Counted from the first letter of the stretch, positions 14,101-24,487 are shown. The stretch is 64,000 nucleotides of DNA from Brienomyrus brachyistius (GCF_023856365.1 NC_064540.1:13789191-13853190); one strand, 5' to 3'. The notes: generated by a model from the letters alone, not told the origin. Numbers and translations: made by a program.

Positions 14101-14551
14101 ACGCGACAGAATATTACGATATCCCACTGGAATATAATGGCAAATTCTATCAATATAAATAAATCTACTGCGCCGTACAGAAAGTTCAGCCACACCTTAA
14201 GAAGAAATAGTAGGCATTGTTTTCCGTGACGCTGTATGAATAGCAGGGAAAGTATCCGAGTCCGGTGACATTGAACCTGGATCCAGCGGGGACTTCCAGC
14301 ATGCTGCCCCATGCTTGATCGCACAGAAGCTCGATCTCGGCGGAGAAGAATAGTTCCGTGTCGTACTGCCAGGGCAAGTAGTTATAAACGCTGTATGAGT
14401 CCCTGTGCAGTGCGAGTACCCTGGCATAGACGATGATCTCCGCCAGCTCTGCGCGGCATGCTTCAGTCTGGGGTCTCCAGTCATGGGGAAGCTGGCATCC
14501 TAAAATGCCCCCCGCACAGGTGATCAATAGTAATGCAAAGGTGCCGAGCAT
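4810..14551 (-). CDS. ccdc3: ccdc3 (coiled-coil domain-containing 3, favine), complete, 3 exons
   Basis: Coding exons join as 14551-14196, 7303-7129 and 5106-4810, giving 275 aa against about 270 in mammals. All junctions are GT-AG and the phases agree: exon 1 ends two bases into an Arg codon, and exon 2 ends in phase 0. The product has a signal peptide (about residues 1-18, cleaved near GILG-CQLP), then the conserved Cys-containing N-terminal region (CQLP..WRP, LCDQAWGSMLEVPAG), N-glycosylation sequons at 94 (NVT) and 156 (NCT), the MPHGVNFQD and IFPDT motifs, and a C-terminal coiled coil at about 188-235 ending in a basic tail. The family is a secreted vascular and adipose glycoprotein with anti-inflammatory and lipid-related roles in mammals. 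Against human CCDC3 the coiled-coil tail is the most diverged part. The start is the ATG that places the signal peptide at the N-terminus; an upstream in-frame TTG is not a plausible start. Confidence 0.93.
5107..7128 (-). other. ccdc3 intron 2
   Basis: A 2.0-kb AT-rich intron with canonical ends. Apart from the short interspersed-repeat piece at 5280-5325 I see nothing recognisable in it. Confidence 0.8.
5280..5325 (+). repeat. Interspersed-repeat fragment ('tccaaagcgacatacaa' type)
   Basis: The core 'tttgtccaaagcgacat' preceded by 'tttatttattta' is a motif found very often in fish intergenic DNA as part of a short interspersed element. Only about 45 bases are kept here. Confidence 0.45.
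7129..7303 (-). CDS. ccdc3: ccdc3 coding exon 2
   Basis: 175 nt complete Arg119 and encode residues 120-177, beginning MDENF and ending QEDSR. The acceptor is CTTCTCAG|A and the donor CGG|GTAAGG. The MPHGVNFQD, IFPDT and SLFQFANC motifs match the central CCDC3 region, including the second N-glycosylation site. Confidence 0.92.
7666..7686 (+). repeat. Poly(C) run, 21 bases
   Basis: An uninterrupted homopolymer C tract. It is likely length-variable and prone to sequencing or assembly error. Confidence 0.9.
7782..7856 (-). repeat. SINE-tail remnant flanking the 47-bp array
   Basis: The segment reads like the SINE tail also seen at 15325 and 21400: a 'tatccact..tctgtatctgctgatcctg' start, then 'ttcagggttgcag', 'gggtccagagtct' and 'ggcgcaaggcaggg'. 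It runs straight into the minisatellite, so the array appears to be an expansion of the next part of the same element. Confidence 0.6.
7857..8567. repeat. 47-bp minisatellite, about 15 copies
   Basis: The unit starts 'aggcagggaacaaccc' and ends 'cccatcacagggcaca'. Fifteen full units plus a 6-base partial fit an exact 47-base step, with few substitutions (for example 'accatccc' in one unit and 'aaagcag' in another). Because 47 is not a multiple of 3 and the unit lacks stops, all three forward frames stay open and give apparent proteins of 240-370 aa. These are artefacts. The array lies within ccdc3 intron 1, antisense to the gene. Confidence 0.95.
8568..8692. repeat. CATACCGTACTCTAC-type short tandem array
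   Basis: About eight imperfect 15-base units built from 'ctaccatacc' and 'gtact' abut the 47-bp minisatellite. The sequence is a compound of TACC, CATA and GTAC words and is probably unstable in length. Confidence 0.85.
13155..13215 (+). repeat. tRNA-like SINE head, degenerate
   Basis: A 'gcagagtagctaagagg' box-A-like segment is followed by 'acgttcgaatcc', which resembles box B, at tRNA spacing. No acceptor stem can be paired, so it is read as a SINE remnant and not a tRNA gene. Confidence 0.4.
14196..14551 (-). CDS. ccdc3: ccdc3 coding exon 1
   Basis: 356 nt encode residues 1-118 plus two bases of Arg119. It carries the signal peptide, the CQLPHDWRP segment, a LALHRDS segment and the AWGSMLEVPAGSRFNVTG block, which is nearly the same as in mammals. 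The donor is AAG|GTGTGG, a usable but not optimal 5' splice site. The start codon at 14551-14549 follows an A/T-rich leader (14560-14640) with no obvious CpG island. Confidence 0.92.
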
Positions 14552-15324
14552 CGCAAGCAAAAACAAAAAATAAATAAATAAATAAATGTATAAATATTAA
14601 AGTAAAATTTAAAAAAAAGAAAAATATATATGGGTCTTGAGCGGGACTTAGTGATACTTTCCTGATACTGGGTCAATTGAAGAAAAATTTCAAAATCCTA
14701 AAGCATTTTAATATCGAAGAATGCGCAAACTTAACTAGTCGACACAGTACTCAAAAGTCGCCGTGAGTTCCCTTTGTTCAGTCTGCAGATCAAATAATGA
14801 TGGGTTACTAGTCCCACAGTCGTCGACTACTGTATGTGCGCATTTAGTTTGCTGTGTCTGAGTGAGTTTCCACCCGACCCTCAGATCCCCTCCTTGCTCC
14901 GTTCGGCTTCTCTGCGACGCAAAATGTCAATCGGAGGGTACTATGATCTTTCTTGTACAGAAAACGGCGATAATTTTTCACAACTACTGGACTGAAGTTG
15001 CGCCGCATTTTATTCTCCGAATTTTGCGTCCATCCATCTATAAAAAGATTAGTCTTGAGTATGAAGTAATAAAATAAGTTAATTTTGAAGAATGTTTTAC
15101 TTATCGAGCAAGCTTCTCCGTCTCATACAGAAGGCAAATGTCTGATTGCCATATTACAGCCGTTCAGCATATGGCCATTAGATTAAATTATGATTAGATA
15201 TTTTATCGATATATCTAAAAGCTTTAGTTCTCTTCACAGCTACAATCATGGGAAAAAAGAAAGTATACCCTCCTTAGAATGTGTATTTTCATTTAATAAC
15301 AATTGTGTGGTCTTCATTTGTCTA
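14552..15324. other. Upstream flank of ccdc3
   Basis: The region should hold the ccdc3 promoter and 5' UTR on the minus strand, but no TATA box at a convincing place and no CpG island are visible. It includes an AT-rich low-complexity tract (14567-14630) with repeated 'aaat' words. No gene is seen. Confidence 0.5.
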
Positions 15325-15620
15325 TCCATCCATTTGTCCATCCATCCATTTGTCCTATTCAGGGTTGCAGGGAGTCTGGAGTCTATCGTACCAAAGCGGG
15401 GAACACACCGTTCACTCACACATGCACACATATTGGAAATTTTGGTATCTCCAATCAACCACAGCATGTTTTAGACTGTGGGGGAAAACATGTGGGAGTA
15501 CCCAGAGGAAACCTCATGACAACACGGGGAGAACATGCAAACTCCACATACATGGAGGTATGACGGAGACCCAAACACCAGACCCGAGAGTGGGAAGCAA
15601 CAGTGCTAACTACTGTGTCA
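15325..15620 (-). repeat. SINE tail copy (minus orientation)
   Basis: Reads 'tccatccatttgtcc', 'attcagggttgcag', 'cactcacacatgcacac', 'ttagactgtggggg', 'acccagaggaaacc' and 'ggggagaacatgcaaac' in the order of the abundant fish tRNA-derived SINE. That SINE's tRNA-like head would lie on the minus strand at the right end. It is diverged by many substitutions relative to the copy at 21400. Confidence 0.8.
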
Positions 15621-15705
15621 TGTGCTACCATGTGTGCTAACTACTGTGTCAATGTGCTACCATGTGTGCTAACTACTGTGTCAATGTGCTACCATGTGTG
15701 GTCTT
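15605..15705. repeat. 32-bp tandem repeat, about 3 copies
   Basis: The unit 'gtgctaactactgtgtc' plus 'atgtgctaccatgt' is repeated three times at the tRNA-like end of the SINE copy. It looks like a local expansion of the 'gtgctaaccactg' part of the SINE head. Confidence 0.85.
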
Positions 15706-16454
15706 CACCAACTTAATAAACAAATCAGATGGGCTCGTTCCTGCTCTTGTGTTACTCCCACCCTCGCACCCTTGTGATCGAGTTGTTTTCCAATCTGTTC
15801 CCTTTTTTGTAATAAAACCCGTTTTGTTTGCCCTGACTCCTGCGTTCTATGTCCTTCGTCCCACATAGTGTAACAGAATGACAGGACTCCCAAACATTCT
15901 CCCCACAGTTCGCTGCCGTTCCATCATCCTCGAAGCTCTCCGCAAGGTCCCGCCACAGGAGGCAGATACTGAAGCAGTGGACTGAACCTACGCCTGATAC
16001 TATTCTTGCCGCTGCTGCGTCTGGCCCCAGAGAGGCTGCTGCCACGCCCTGCGCAGGAGTAGCTGCATTGCCTGCATTCCAGTCTCCCGGCCCAGAGAGG
16101 CCCACTTTGACAGTCCTTCAGGTGTCCAAGCTCAGTCATATCTGCCTTCAGGTATCCTGGCTCAGTCTGGTCTGCGTCCAGGCATCCCAGTTTATCCCAC
16201 TCAACACCAGCTGTCCCAGCTTTGCCCTGCTTGCCTTCAGGTGTCCTGACTTTGCCCTGCTTGCCTCCAGGTATTCCTTCAGATCCAGCCTCCTTCCCTG
16301 ATGTCTCGTCGGATCCAGCCCCATTGTTCCTTGAAGCCCACCTTGCTGTTCCCCAATGTCCAGCCAGCTCCAGCCTCTTTCTTCCCTGATGTCTAGTCAG
16401 TCCCCTGATGTTTAGTCAGTGCACACCTCCTCTTTTCCTGATGTCCTGTCAGTG

Positions 16455-16545
16455 CCCGCATCATCAAAGTCAAAGTCAAAGTAAACTTTATTGTCATCTC
16501 TGCTATATACTGTACAGGTACATAGAGAGACGAGATGCCGTGGCT
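16455..16545 (+). repeat. Interspersed-repeat fragment ('actttattgtcatct' type)
   Basis: The block 'caaagtcaaagtaaac' / 'tttattgtcatctctgc' / 'gtacatagagagacgag' is a familiar short element dispersed in fish genomes. Its start carries a triplicated 'aaagtc'. Confidence 0.55.
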
Positions 16546-16928
16546 CCAGTTTTTTTCAGTGCATCTTCTCTTGATGTCCCATCGGTGCCCCCTTCACTGT
16601 CCATGAGGTTCCATCGGCGCTTACCTAGTCACCTGACTACCTGGCCAATGCCTGCCTGGGTTGGGTTGACCCTAATGATGCCTGGTTGGAGGATTTGGAG
16701 TGGGACCCTCTAGGCTTTGTCCTATATCCTGCTCTGTAGGTCCCCACCTCAGCCACTCTTGCACACGAGGACCCAGAAGAGGGGCAGATACCCACACCCA
16801 GCTCCCTCGGGACCCTACAGTTCTTGACTCTGCTTTTGTTCTGCACTCCCCTCATCGTCCTTCTGCTGCAGTCTTGCAATCCCCTTATCATTCTTCTGCT
16901 CCATTCCTATGTTCCCTTCAATGTCACG

Positions 16929-17027
16929 CAGCCCTGCTGTCCCCTTGGTGACGTTCGGTCCCAGCCCTGCTATCTCCTTGGCACCACCTGGTTCCAGCTC
17001 TGCTGTCCCCTTGGCACTATCCAGTCC
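16929..17027. repeat. 33-bp tandem repeat, 3 copies
   Basis: Three consecutive 33-base units begin 'cagccctgctgtccc', 'cagccctgctatctc' and 'cagctctgctgtccc', each followed by 'cttgg'. The step is exact while the second halves differ, so the array is old. Confidence 0.8.
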
Positions 17028-18031
17028 CACTAGCCCTCCGAAGCCCAGAAGAACCCTGTTCCTATCTATGTCCCAATTCTGGTTCACTCGCCCTGTCTAA
17101 TCTTTATTTGTCCCTGGCCTGTGTCCCCTGCCATCCTCAATTATGTCTCTGTTCCTGTTCTTGTAGTCCCTCCGCCTGCCCACCCTGTCATGCCCTGGCC
17201 ATACTGCCCTTCTGTTTTCTTCATAGTGTGGCTTAATGAGCCATGTATGTTCTGCATTTGATTCAATGAAACCAGGGTGCTGGATCCATCTCCTCCACCC
17301 CCTAGGTCTGGCCACTGCTCAGCGATGAACTTCTTACAGCATGGACCTCTGATCCCAAGGACTCCCAGACTTCTCTAGAATGACTGTCCTTCAAAACCCC
17401 TATACTTACCCTCTACTGGGAGATTCCAGAGTCTCCATCCCCTCTGCTGGCTCTCCTGGACAGTGGACTTTTATTTTCTAAACTTATGGTCATAATCTTC
17501 CTCAAGTATTTCCTCCTAGGATAGAGTAAACTCCAGCAGAGCCAACTGTTTTGTTGCTCTTGACCACAGAACTAGATCAGGCTGGGAGCTTATGTTGTGA
17601 TCTCTTCTGGGATTTTTAGTTGCCTACCAAGGTCACCCCTCATTTCCCAGTTGTTTTCTGTAGCCAGGATGCCTGTAGCCCCAGCTTCCTTGCCTTCCTT
17701 CTCCCCTTCCTTGAGGAAGTGGATGAATCGGGGGCCTCTGGCCTAGGGCTTGGTGGGGCCTCTTCTTCTTCTCCAGACTCTAAGTCAGCTGGGCCAGTAC
17801 CAGGTCATGGCATCCTGTAAACTTGCCATCCATCAGACTTGCTTGGCATGATGACAAGGTGGACTCCAGGTTTGTAGGTCTTTCACACAGCAGCAGTTCT
17901 CTGCCAGTCTTACCACCTCCGCAGACTCAGGACAGCTTTCCGTCCAACAGCTGGAATGGCCTCATCTTCTGTTTTAAATTGGCACCAGTCCTGGATGTGG
18001 GCTCATGTCAGGAAAAGGCTTCTGGATTTAA

Positions 18032-18091
18032 CTAGTAGAGATCACAAAACAGCAATAAATTCCTTCATTGCTGTTTTGTGATCTTTACTAG
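18032..18091. repeat. 25-bp inverted repeat with 10-base loop
   Basis: The left arm 18032-18056 (begins 'ctagtagagatcac') pairs with the right arm 18067-18091 (ends 'gtgatctttactag') with one mismatch, which would be a G-U pair in RNA. The loop is 'aaattccttc'. A near-perfect stem this long is very unlikely by chance. It could be a foldback MITE core or, less likely, a pre-miRNA-like hairpin. No extended terminal repeats are seen outside the stem. Confidence 0.85.
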
Positions 18092-19295
18092 ATCTTTTAA
18101 AATCCATCTGCCTTCTGGGATTAACCTTGCTGTTATTGTCAGGTCATCCATGATTGGAGCCAAAACCGCATTGACTAGAAGGTTTATTGCTGTTGCACTG
18201 GACCACAATGATAGTACAACTGGTAACAATACCAATAACAATATCTCCAGTCATTGCCAGTTGGTGGTAAAGATGCCAGACGTTAAGTACATCTTCACAT
18301 GACTAGAGCAGCTGTCTGAATTTCCCAGGGACTTGTTATCCCTTCAACATAGTTTCACCTAACTTGTGTGGGACTGTTATGTAGGCATTTGTTAAATCCA
18401 GCCACAGGACTGTCTCCCTGGTTCCATTTTGCATCCTCAATGATCTTTGAGGTAACGCCATTGTGTTTGATGCAGTTGGCCACTCCAGGGACTCAACATT
18501 TATGTATTGAGGTGTCCATATTTTTAACCATGGGCTCTCTGTCTCCAGGAAAACACATCTGGGCCCCTATACAGGTTAAAATAATATTTCTCTTGCACTC
18601 TGCAATGGTGACAGAGGTCGTCAGTGTTTTTTAATATGAACATAATTTGGTTACACCTCCAAACAATGTAATTTTTAAATATCTCAAACAAGGTTTCACT
18701 CGACTATGTCCACCATTACTCTTTGTTTCTCAGTTTATGATTCTGCTCTCAAAACAGGAGGTGAATGTTTATGAACAAAAAATGACCTAAATCTGAAACA
18801 TTAGCATGACAACCATTAAATGTGCTCAACATCCGAAAAGACCCTCATTTTAAGGTATTAGCCTGCAACAGAATAAAACAACTGCAAATGATGATATTTT
18901 TAACAATGTATAAAAATGAACCTCATATGAACCTCAATGATTCCCCTGCCTTTCTCCTCCATCAATTACCCTGTGAGATGCCACTCTTGAAATGGTTTGA
19001 TTTTAACTGTGGATTCTGGGAGTCTGTACAAAGTTGCAACCAAAGCTCTCACAATGTTTACATCCAGGAAGGAATACTATTGGCTTCCATTAAAAATCTT
19101 TCATGAAATCCTAATATTAAAACACAATAAAATTATATTGATATACATGGTATTGTGTTATCATCTTGTTTTGAAAATATACCGATACACAGTAAAAAAT
19201 GGATACAGGCTACCACCCAGCACTAGCTTTAGCAACGCTGTAATGTTTTCTACGCTTCTCAAATAAATTGCGTGGCCTCCCTCAGTCCATGCGGA

Positions 19296-19308
19296 CGCCC
19301 CCTAGTGG
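19296..19308 (-). promoter_or_regulatory. CTCF-like core motif
   Basis: The minus strand reads CCACTAGGGGGCG, which fits the vertebrate CTCF core consensus CCASYAGRKGGCR at all 13 positions. Binding is inferred from the motif only. Confidence 0.45.
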
Positions 19309-19896
19309 GATGTAGCCCCACAGTTGATAACCACTACAGTGCAGAATGTATGCTCAGATATGCCACGTGCAGTGTGCTGGTTGCCCATGTCTGAAGTGGT
19401 GTACGGGTTGAGGTGGGAGAGGGTGGCAGTTGTTCCTTCTGGTGGCCTGGGGGGTATAGACTGTTCCGGAGCTTGGACGCTCTGGTATTAGAGATGTCTG
19501 GGCATCATTCGTCAGCTCTGAAGCACACGACCTAAGCATGCATCCAGTGTTACCTGGTCCTGCCTCCTTGCATGTATTCACTTTGCTTAGCAACTTGTAC
19601 CCCTGTATGGGGGGATAGTATGAGTGCCTGTTCTTCCACCAAGTGCCACTTCGATTTTTTTCATTGACTCTTTGTTCAGGGCTTCAAAACATGCATGAAG
19701 GACATTCAGCTCAACCCCTAAAGATGTAGAGTAGCTCACTTTTTCAGTTCCCCTGGCTTTTGTATTCTGTGATTTGTGCAAGACTTTGCCACATTTTTCT
19801 GTAGTCATGTGTGGTGTAGTGATCTCATTTTCTCATGACTGTACTTTTAACCAAACGGGGCTGCACAGTATACATATCCATAAATCTTACTTACAT

Positions 19897-19917
19897 GGGG
19901 GGGGGGGGGGGGGGGGG
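19897..19917 (+). repeat. Poly(G) run, 21 bases
   Basis: Homopolymer G tract, probably length-variable and hard to sequence accurately. Confidence 0.9.
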
Positions 19918-20741
19918 TGTAAACAAAGCCCAATTTACACAGCATGGGTATCCTAGGAATGTAGCCTTTATTAGCAAGAAGCCAGCTCCACTGCTGCCGA
20001 GACATATTATTAGATTGTTACGCTAAAACTGTCACGAAATCAATAGCTGCCATCTACTTAGTTGCCCTCTCAGGTTGCAAGCCTAGTTAAATAGTCCTGC
20101 AACATGGACTGCTGCCTCTGCAACCGATTGCAAATAACTGGTAAAAACAAGAAACGTTAGCAAATCACAGTGTGCTGGCCCTCCCCAAGAAGTTCTTAGA
20201 TGTATATTTTCAGGATGTGCACCAAAGCCTCGCTGATGCCATCTTCTTCATAGTCTGACTGAGCTTCCTACAGCCATCCTCTGCTTTGCTCACACTGCAC
20301 TGACTTTCAGTGTAACACATAAGGAGTGTGTCTCGGGGTTCCAGTTAGAATATAGAACTGCATTTAATAGTGGTGTCACAGTTCTGGAAGACGGAACCCA
20401 CAGCTCCCCCCCCCCCGCTGTAGGTGCAGCCTCTTAAGCTATCAATTATGAAACTAATGTTACAAAACATTTCTTACAATTACTACTACAACACTATATG
20501 AATCCTAAAAATGCTGCTCTATTTAAAGTCAGGACAAGTTTTACATTTCGTAAATTTTACGTATTACATCTGTTTTGTTGTATTCCACCTCGTCGTGTCA
20601 CGTGAATATCTTGGACCAATCATGATGCAGTGGTCATGCCTGCAGTACCAGGCACCTCCGAGTCTGCAGTGTCTGAACATTTTGATTTTCCAGTACAGTT
20701 TAGTATTTCATTTTAAAATTAATTTTAAGTAATCATTTTAT

Positions 20742-20905
20742 AGGGGCAGAATGGTGGTTTCCCCCTACAGTCCAAAAACAGGCTGAGGTGAATTAGAGTT
20801 ACTGAATTGTTCATAGTGAGTCTGCCCTGTGATGGGTTTATGCCCCATCCTGGGTTGTTCCCTGCCTTGAGCTGGTAGGCAGTTAGAGAAGATGGATGGA
20901 TAGTT
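20742..20905 (+). repeat. SINE tail copy (plus orientation), truncated
   Basis: The order 'cagaatggtgg', 'ccctacagtccaaaaac', 'aggctgaggtgaattag', 'ctgccctgtgatggg', 'ccatcctgggttgttccc' and 'gatggatgg' matches the fish SINE tail, with the tRNA-like head mostly deleted. The middle part is the reverse complement of the segment amplified at 7857-8567. Confidence 0.75.
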
Positions 20906-21391
20906 ATTTTATGTAAAGATGTTAATCTAACATGTTCTTCTGTTTATTGTTTGAAATTGTCAATAAAAAAAACAGAAATTTTTAGCTCCCCCCCCCCCCC
21001 CAAAAAAAAAGAACAAGATATGAACAATCATTTTTAAAGAGTGTAGTATTGATTGAATGGAGGCGCGGTTTAAACATACATTTCGTAAATTCTTCAGGGT
21101 CCAGCACCCTTCGGATGCCTGAATGCCACTGACGTGCTTCTTCATGTCTGCCAGCTGAATTGCAACATTACCAGTGGGTTGGCCTTTGACCCAAAACTCC
21201 CCGGAGCTGTAGTCAGATATGCCCTGTCCTGCTCTTGACAGCAGATTGACTGCATGCAGTTTTACTGCTGACACTCCTGAGGTCCCCAGTCTACATGTTT
21301 TAATAAACACAAATTATTATATTTACTGATTAGGAATACTAAACCGAAGTGGTTCATGTTACAGTAATTAACTTCCTGCGTATTTTAAGTC

Positions 21392-21692
21392 ACCCATCCA
21401 TCCATTTTCCAAACTTCCTGGGAACAACCCAGGATGGGGGGCCAGCCCATCGCAAGGCACACTCACACATCATTCACGCACACATGCACACCTATGGGCA
21501 ATTTAGCAAGTCCAATTAGCCTCAGCATGTTTTTGGACTGTGGGGGGAAACCGGAGTACCCAGAGGAAACCCCACGACGACATGGGGAGAACATGCAAAC
21601 TCCACACACATGTGACCCAGGCGGAGACTCGAACCCGGGTCCTAGAGGTGTAAGGCAACAGTGCTAACCACTGCACCACCATGCCGGCCCCA
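21392..21692 (-). repeat. tRNA-derived SINE, well-preserved copy
   Basis: From left to right: 'catccatccattttcc' tail, 'gggaacaacccagga', 'ggcacactcacacat', 'gcaatttagcaag', 'tttttggactgtgggg', 'acatggggagaacatgc', 'gagactcgaacccggg' (reverse complement of a box-B GGTTCGA motif), and 'gctaaccactgcacc' (reverse complement of the head with box A). This is the least diverged copy in the window. The same element seeded the 47-bp minisatellite in ccdc3 intron 1. Confidence 0.88.
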
Positions 21693-22690
21693 TTTTAAAT
21701 CATGCTAAACAGAATCTCTTAAAAAGGTAATTCTGGGTTACAGACACTTCTCCATTAGCACAATGCCACCTCATGTCCACAGGATGAGTATATTTTGGAG
21801 CTCTGTTTCTCTGATGAATCTCTGAAAGTATTACATCCCACCCAGGCAGTTCCCATGCCTTGTAGCCAGTGTTTCCTGGAATTTGGGGTATAACACATTC
21901 CAAAGTGATAAATACAGTTGTTCCAGATTCCAAAATCAACGGATGCTCAAAGCCCCTTATATAAACTGGCATAGTATTTGCACATATGCTACTGACATCC
22001 TTCCATGTACTTCAAATCATCTGGAGATCGGATCTTCCCCATCCGAAAGGCCTGTGTGTTCTTTATCCAGCCACCGCTACCCTACGGAAGCTGGGACTCC
22101 AGCCGTCTCTCGCCTTCAGTGCCTCGGAGACGCGGAGCTGCCTACAGACCCAGGGAAGCGATACACACTTTGATCACCCATGCAGTTCATTTGGTTTAAT
22201 CACCAGTTAGACAGCAGTGTGTGTCTAAGACCGGTGTGCAGGAAAAATGAAACCCAGTTCAGAAACATTCTCTGAAGCTTGGTACCCCCATAGCACACAG
22301 TTAGGGAGTTCCCCTTTTATGGACATAATGAGTGGATGGAAATCATTTGCGTCAATGTGCTTTCAATTATCTGTAGTGCAGTGCGTCAGCATAACTGGAG
22401 CATCTGTTCCATAACATGGAATTTAACTCTACCATCAAGAACAAATCACCCTTACCATTCATAACATACACAAAATAGGGTCAGCCCTAAGGAGCTCCCC
22501 GTTGATTTGTAGGTTTTCACAAAGTTAATTTTAAATTCTAGGAAAAAATGGAAATGGTACAGTAATGTTGCCCCCTGGTGGAAAATATAAATAATAAGAG
22601 TAGATCCTCATCAGCTAGGAATAAACAACCCACTGCGTTTGAAATAGCCCAGCAGAGTTTCTGGGAACCTAAAGAACTAAATTGTATTTG
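21693..22690. other. Intergenic, no gene seen
   Basis: No gene is supported. A CTCF-like core lies at 22569-22581, about 110 bases from the 41-bp array. Confidence 0.6.
22569..22581 (-). promoter_or_regulatory. CTCF-like core motif next to the 41-bp array
   Basis: The minus strand reads CCACCAGGGGGCA, an exact fit to CCASYAGRKGGCR and close to the strongest vertebrate CTCF sites. It has the same orientation as the motifs in the adjacent array. Confidence 0.5.
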
Positions 22691-23663
22691 AGAAAGCGAT
22701 CCCGCCATCTGCTGGAGCAGAGATCCGCATAAGAAAGCGATCCCACCATCTGCTGGAGCAGAGATCCGCATAAGAAAGCGATCCCGCCATCTGCTGGAGC
22801 AGAGATCCGCATAAGAAAGCGATCCCACCATCTGCTGGAGCATAGGTCCGGATAAGAAAGCGATCCCGCCATCTGCTGGTGCAGAGATCCGTATAAGAAA
22901 GTGATCCCGCCATCTGCTGGAGCATAGGTCCGGATAAGAAAGCGATCCCGCCATCTGCTGGAGCATAGGTCCGGATAAGAAAGCGATCCCGCCATCTGCT
23001 GGAGCAGAGATCCGCATAAGAAAGCGATCCCGCCATCTGCTGGAGCAGAGATCCGCATAAGAAAGCGATCCCGCCATCTGCTGGAGCAGAGATCCGCATA
23101 AGAAAGCGATCCCGCCATCTGCTGGTGCAGAGATCCGCATAAGAAAGCTATCCCACCATCTGCTGGAGCATAGGTCCGGATAAGAAAGCGATCCCGCCAT
23201 CTGCTGGAGCAGAGATCCGCATAAGAAAGCGATCCCGCCATCTACTGGTGCAGAGATCCGTATAAGAAAGCGATCTCGCCATCTGCTGGAACAGAGATCC
23301 GCATAAGAAAGCGATCCCGCCATCTGCTGGAGCAGAGATCCACATAAGAAAGCGATCCCTCCATCTGCTGGTGCAGAGATCCGTATAAGAAAGCGATCCC
23401 GCCATCTGCTGGAACAGAGATCCGCATAAGAAAGCGATCCCGCCATCTGCTGGAGCAGAGATCCGCATAAGAAAGCGATCCCGCCATCTGCTGGAGCAGA
23501 GATCCGCATAAGAAAGCGATCCCGCCATCTGCTGGAGCAGACATCCGTATAAGAAAGCAATCCCGCCATCTGCTGGAGCAGAGATCCGCATAAGAAAGCG
23601 ATCCCGCCATCTGCTGGAGCAGAGATCCGCATAAGAAAGCGATCCCGCCATCTGCTGGAGCAG
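22691..23663 (-). repeat. 41-bp minisatellite, 24 units, each with a CTCF-like core
   Basis: Units begin 'agaaagcgatcccgcc' and step exactly 41 bases from 22691 to 23634 (23 full units and a 30-base last unit). On the minus strand, unit positions 25 to 13 read CCAGCAGATGGCG, an exact fit to the CTCF core consensus. By eye 20 of 24 units keep the full core; units starting 22732, 22814, 23142 and 23347 lose the C of GGC. Each typical unit has three CpGs. Neither the 41-base step nor the unit gives stops on the minus strand, so long apparent proteins of up to 377 aa arise there; they are artefacts. Confidence 0.93.
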
Positions 23664-23981
23664 CGGTCCACCAGCTAAAGTGAATCATCAACTCACATAA
23701 GAGAGTAAGAGTCCTTTTTAGGAACTTTGTTCAAGCCTTGCATTTGGCACAATATTTCCACCTAGAACTATCTGTGTTTGGGACCATCATGACCACTAAG
23801 GCCCCAAAAGAGTGGAGTAGATACTCTCTATTCCTACATAGGTCCCAGGGCCACCCTGATATGGGAAAGCATATCAGAGCCATTTTAAAGCGTCAAGACT
23901 GGCGTCAAGACAAAATATTTTTCAGAGATGCATTTTTCAACAAAACAATGCAAAACCACATTCTGCATGTATTACAAAAAC

Positions 23982-24487
23982 ATGGCTGCAGAAGAAGAGG
24001 GTGCCGGCACTGAACTGGCCTGCATGGCTGCAGAAGAAGAGGGTGCGGGCACTGGACTGGCCTGCATGGCTGCAGAAGAAGAGGGTGCGGGCACTGGACT
24101 GGCCTGCATGGCTGCAGAAGAAGAGGGTGCCGGCACTGGACTGGTCTGGATGGCTGTAGAATAAGAGGGTGCGGGCACTGGACTGGTCTGGATGGCTGCA
24201 GAAGAAGAGGGTGCGGGCACTGGACTGGCCTGCATGGCTGCAGAAGAAAGAGGGTGCCGGCACTGGACTGGTCTGGATGGCTGTAGAATAAGAGGGTGCG
24301 GGCACTGGACTGGTCTGGATGGCTGCAGAAGAAGAGGGTGTGGGCACTGGACTGGCCTGGATGGCTGCAGAAGAAGAGGGTGCGGGCACTGGACTGGCCT
24401 GGATGGCTGCAGAAGAAGAGGGTGCAGGCACTGGACTGGCCTGCATGGGTGCAGAAGAAGAGGGTGCCGGCACTGAACCGGTCTGCC
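23982..24487. repeat. 42-bp minisatellite, about 12 copies
   Basis: Units run 'atggctgcagaagaag' through 'ggcactggactggcctgc'. The step is 42 bases, so one frame repeats as 14 codons (MAAEEEGAGTGLAC on plus, and a Pro/Ala/Ser-rich repeat on minus). One unit near 24246 has an extra A, and two units carry 'gtagaataag' with a stop, so the coding look is not maintained. No flanking exon signals support a gene. Confidence 0.93.

Larger units (their letters stand above)
7304..14195 (-). other. ccdc3 intron 1
   Basis: A 6.9-kb intron. It contains a C-run, a SINE remnant expanded into a 47-bp minisatellite, a TACCATACCG-type array, and a second tRNA-like SINE piece near 13160. From about 8700 to 13100 I see no gene or repeat I can name. 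Confidence 0.75.
15706..18030. repeat. CT-rich, repeat-derived tract without a clear gene
   Basis: A 2.3-kb C/T-rich tract with many imperfect internal repeats, for example 'cttcaggtgtcc' and 'tgccctgcttgcc' at 16130-16275, and three 33-base units at 16929-17027. Open frames are Pro/Ser/Leu-rich and short, and none matches a known protein. The '..ccacatagtgtaacagaatgaca' region near 15865 resembles the junction between an LTR and a leader, so a decayed LTR retroelement is possible, but no gag or pol motif is visible. Confidence 0.35.
18092..20740. other. Intergenic, no gene seen
   Basis: AT-rich intergenic DNA with only short, unconvincing open frames. It includes a CTCF-like core at 19296-19308 and a G-run at 19897-19917. 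Confidence 0.6.

Noticed and set aside
22538..23691. Minus-strand open frames up to 377 codons over the 41-bp array
   Set aside because: Periodic by-product of a stop-free unit; all frames are open and encode the same 41-residue cycle. No start context or conserved domain.
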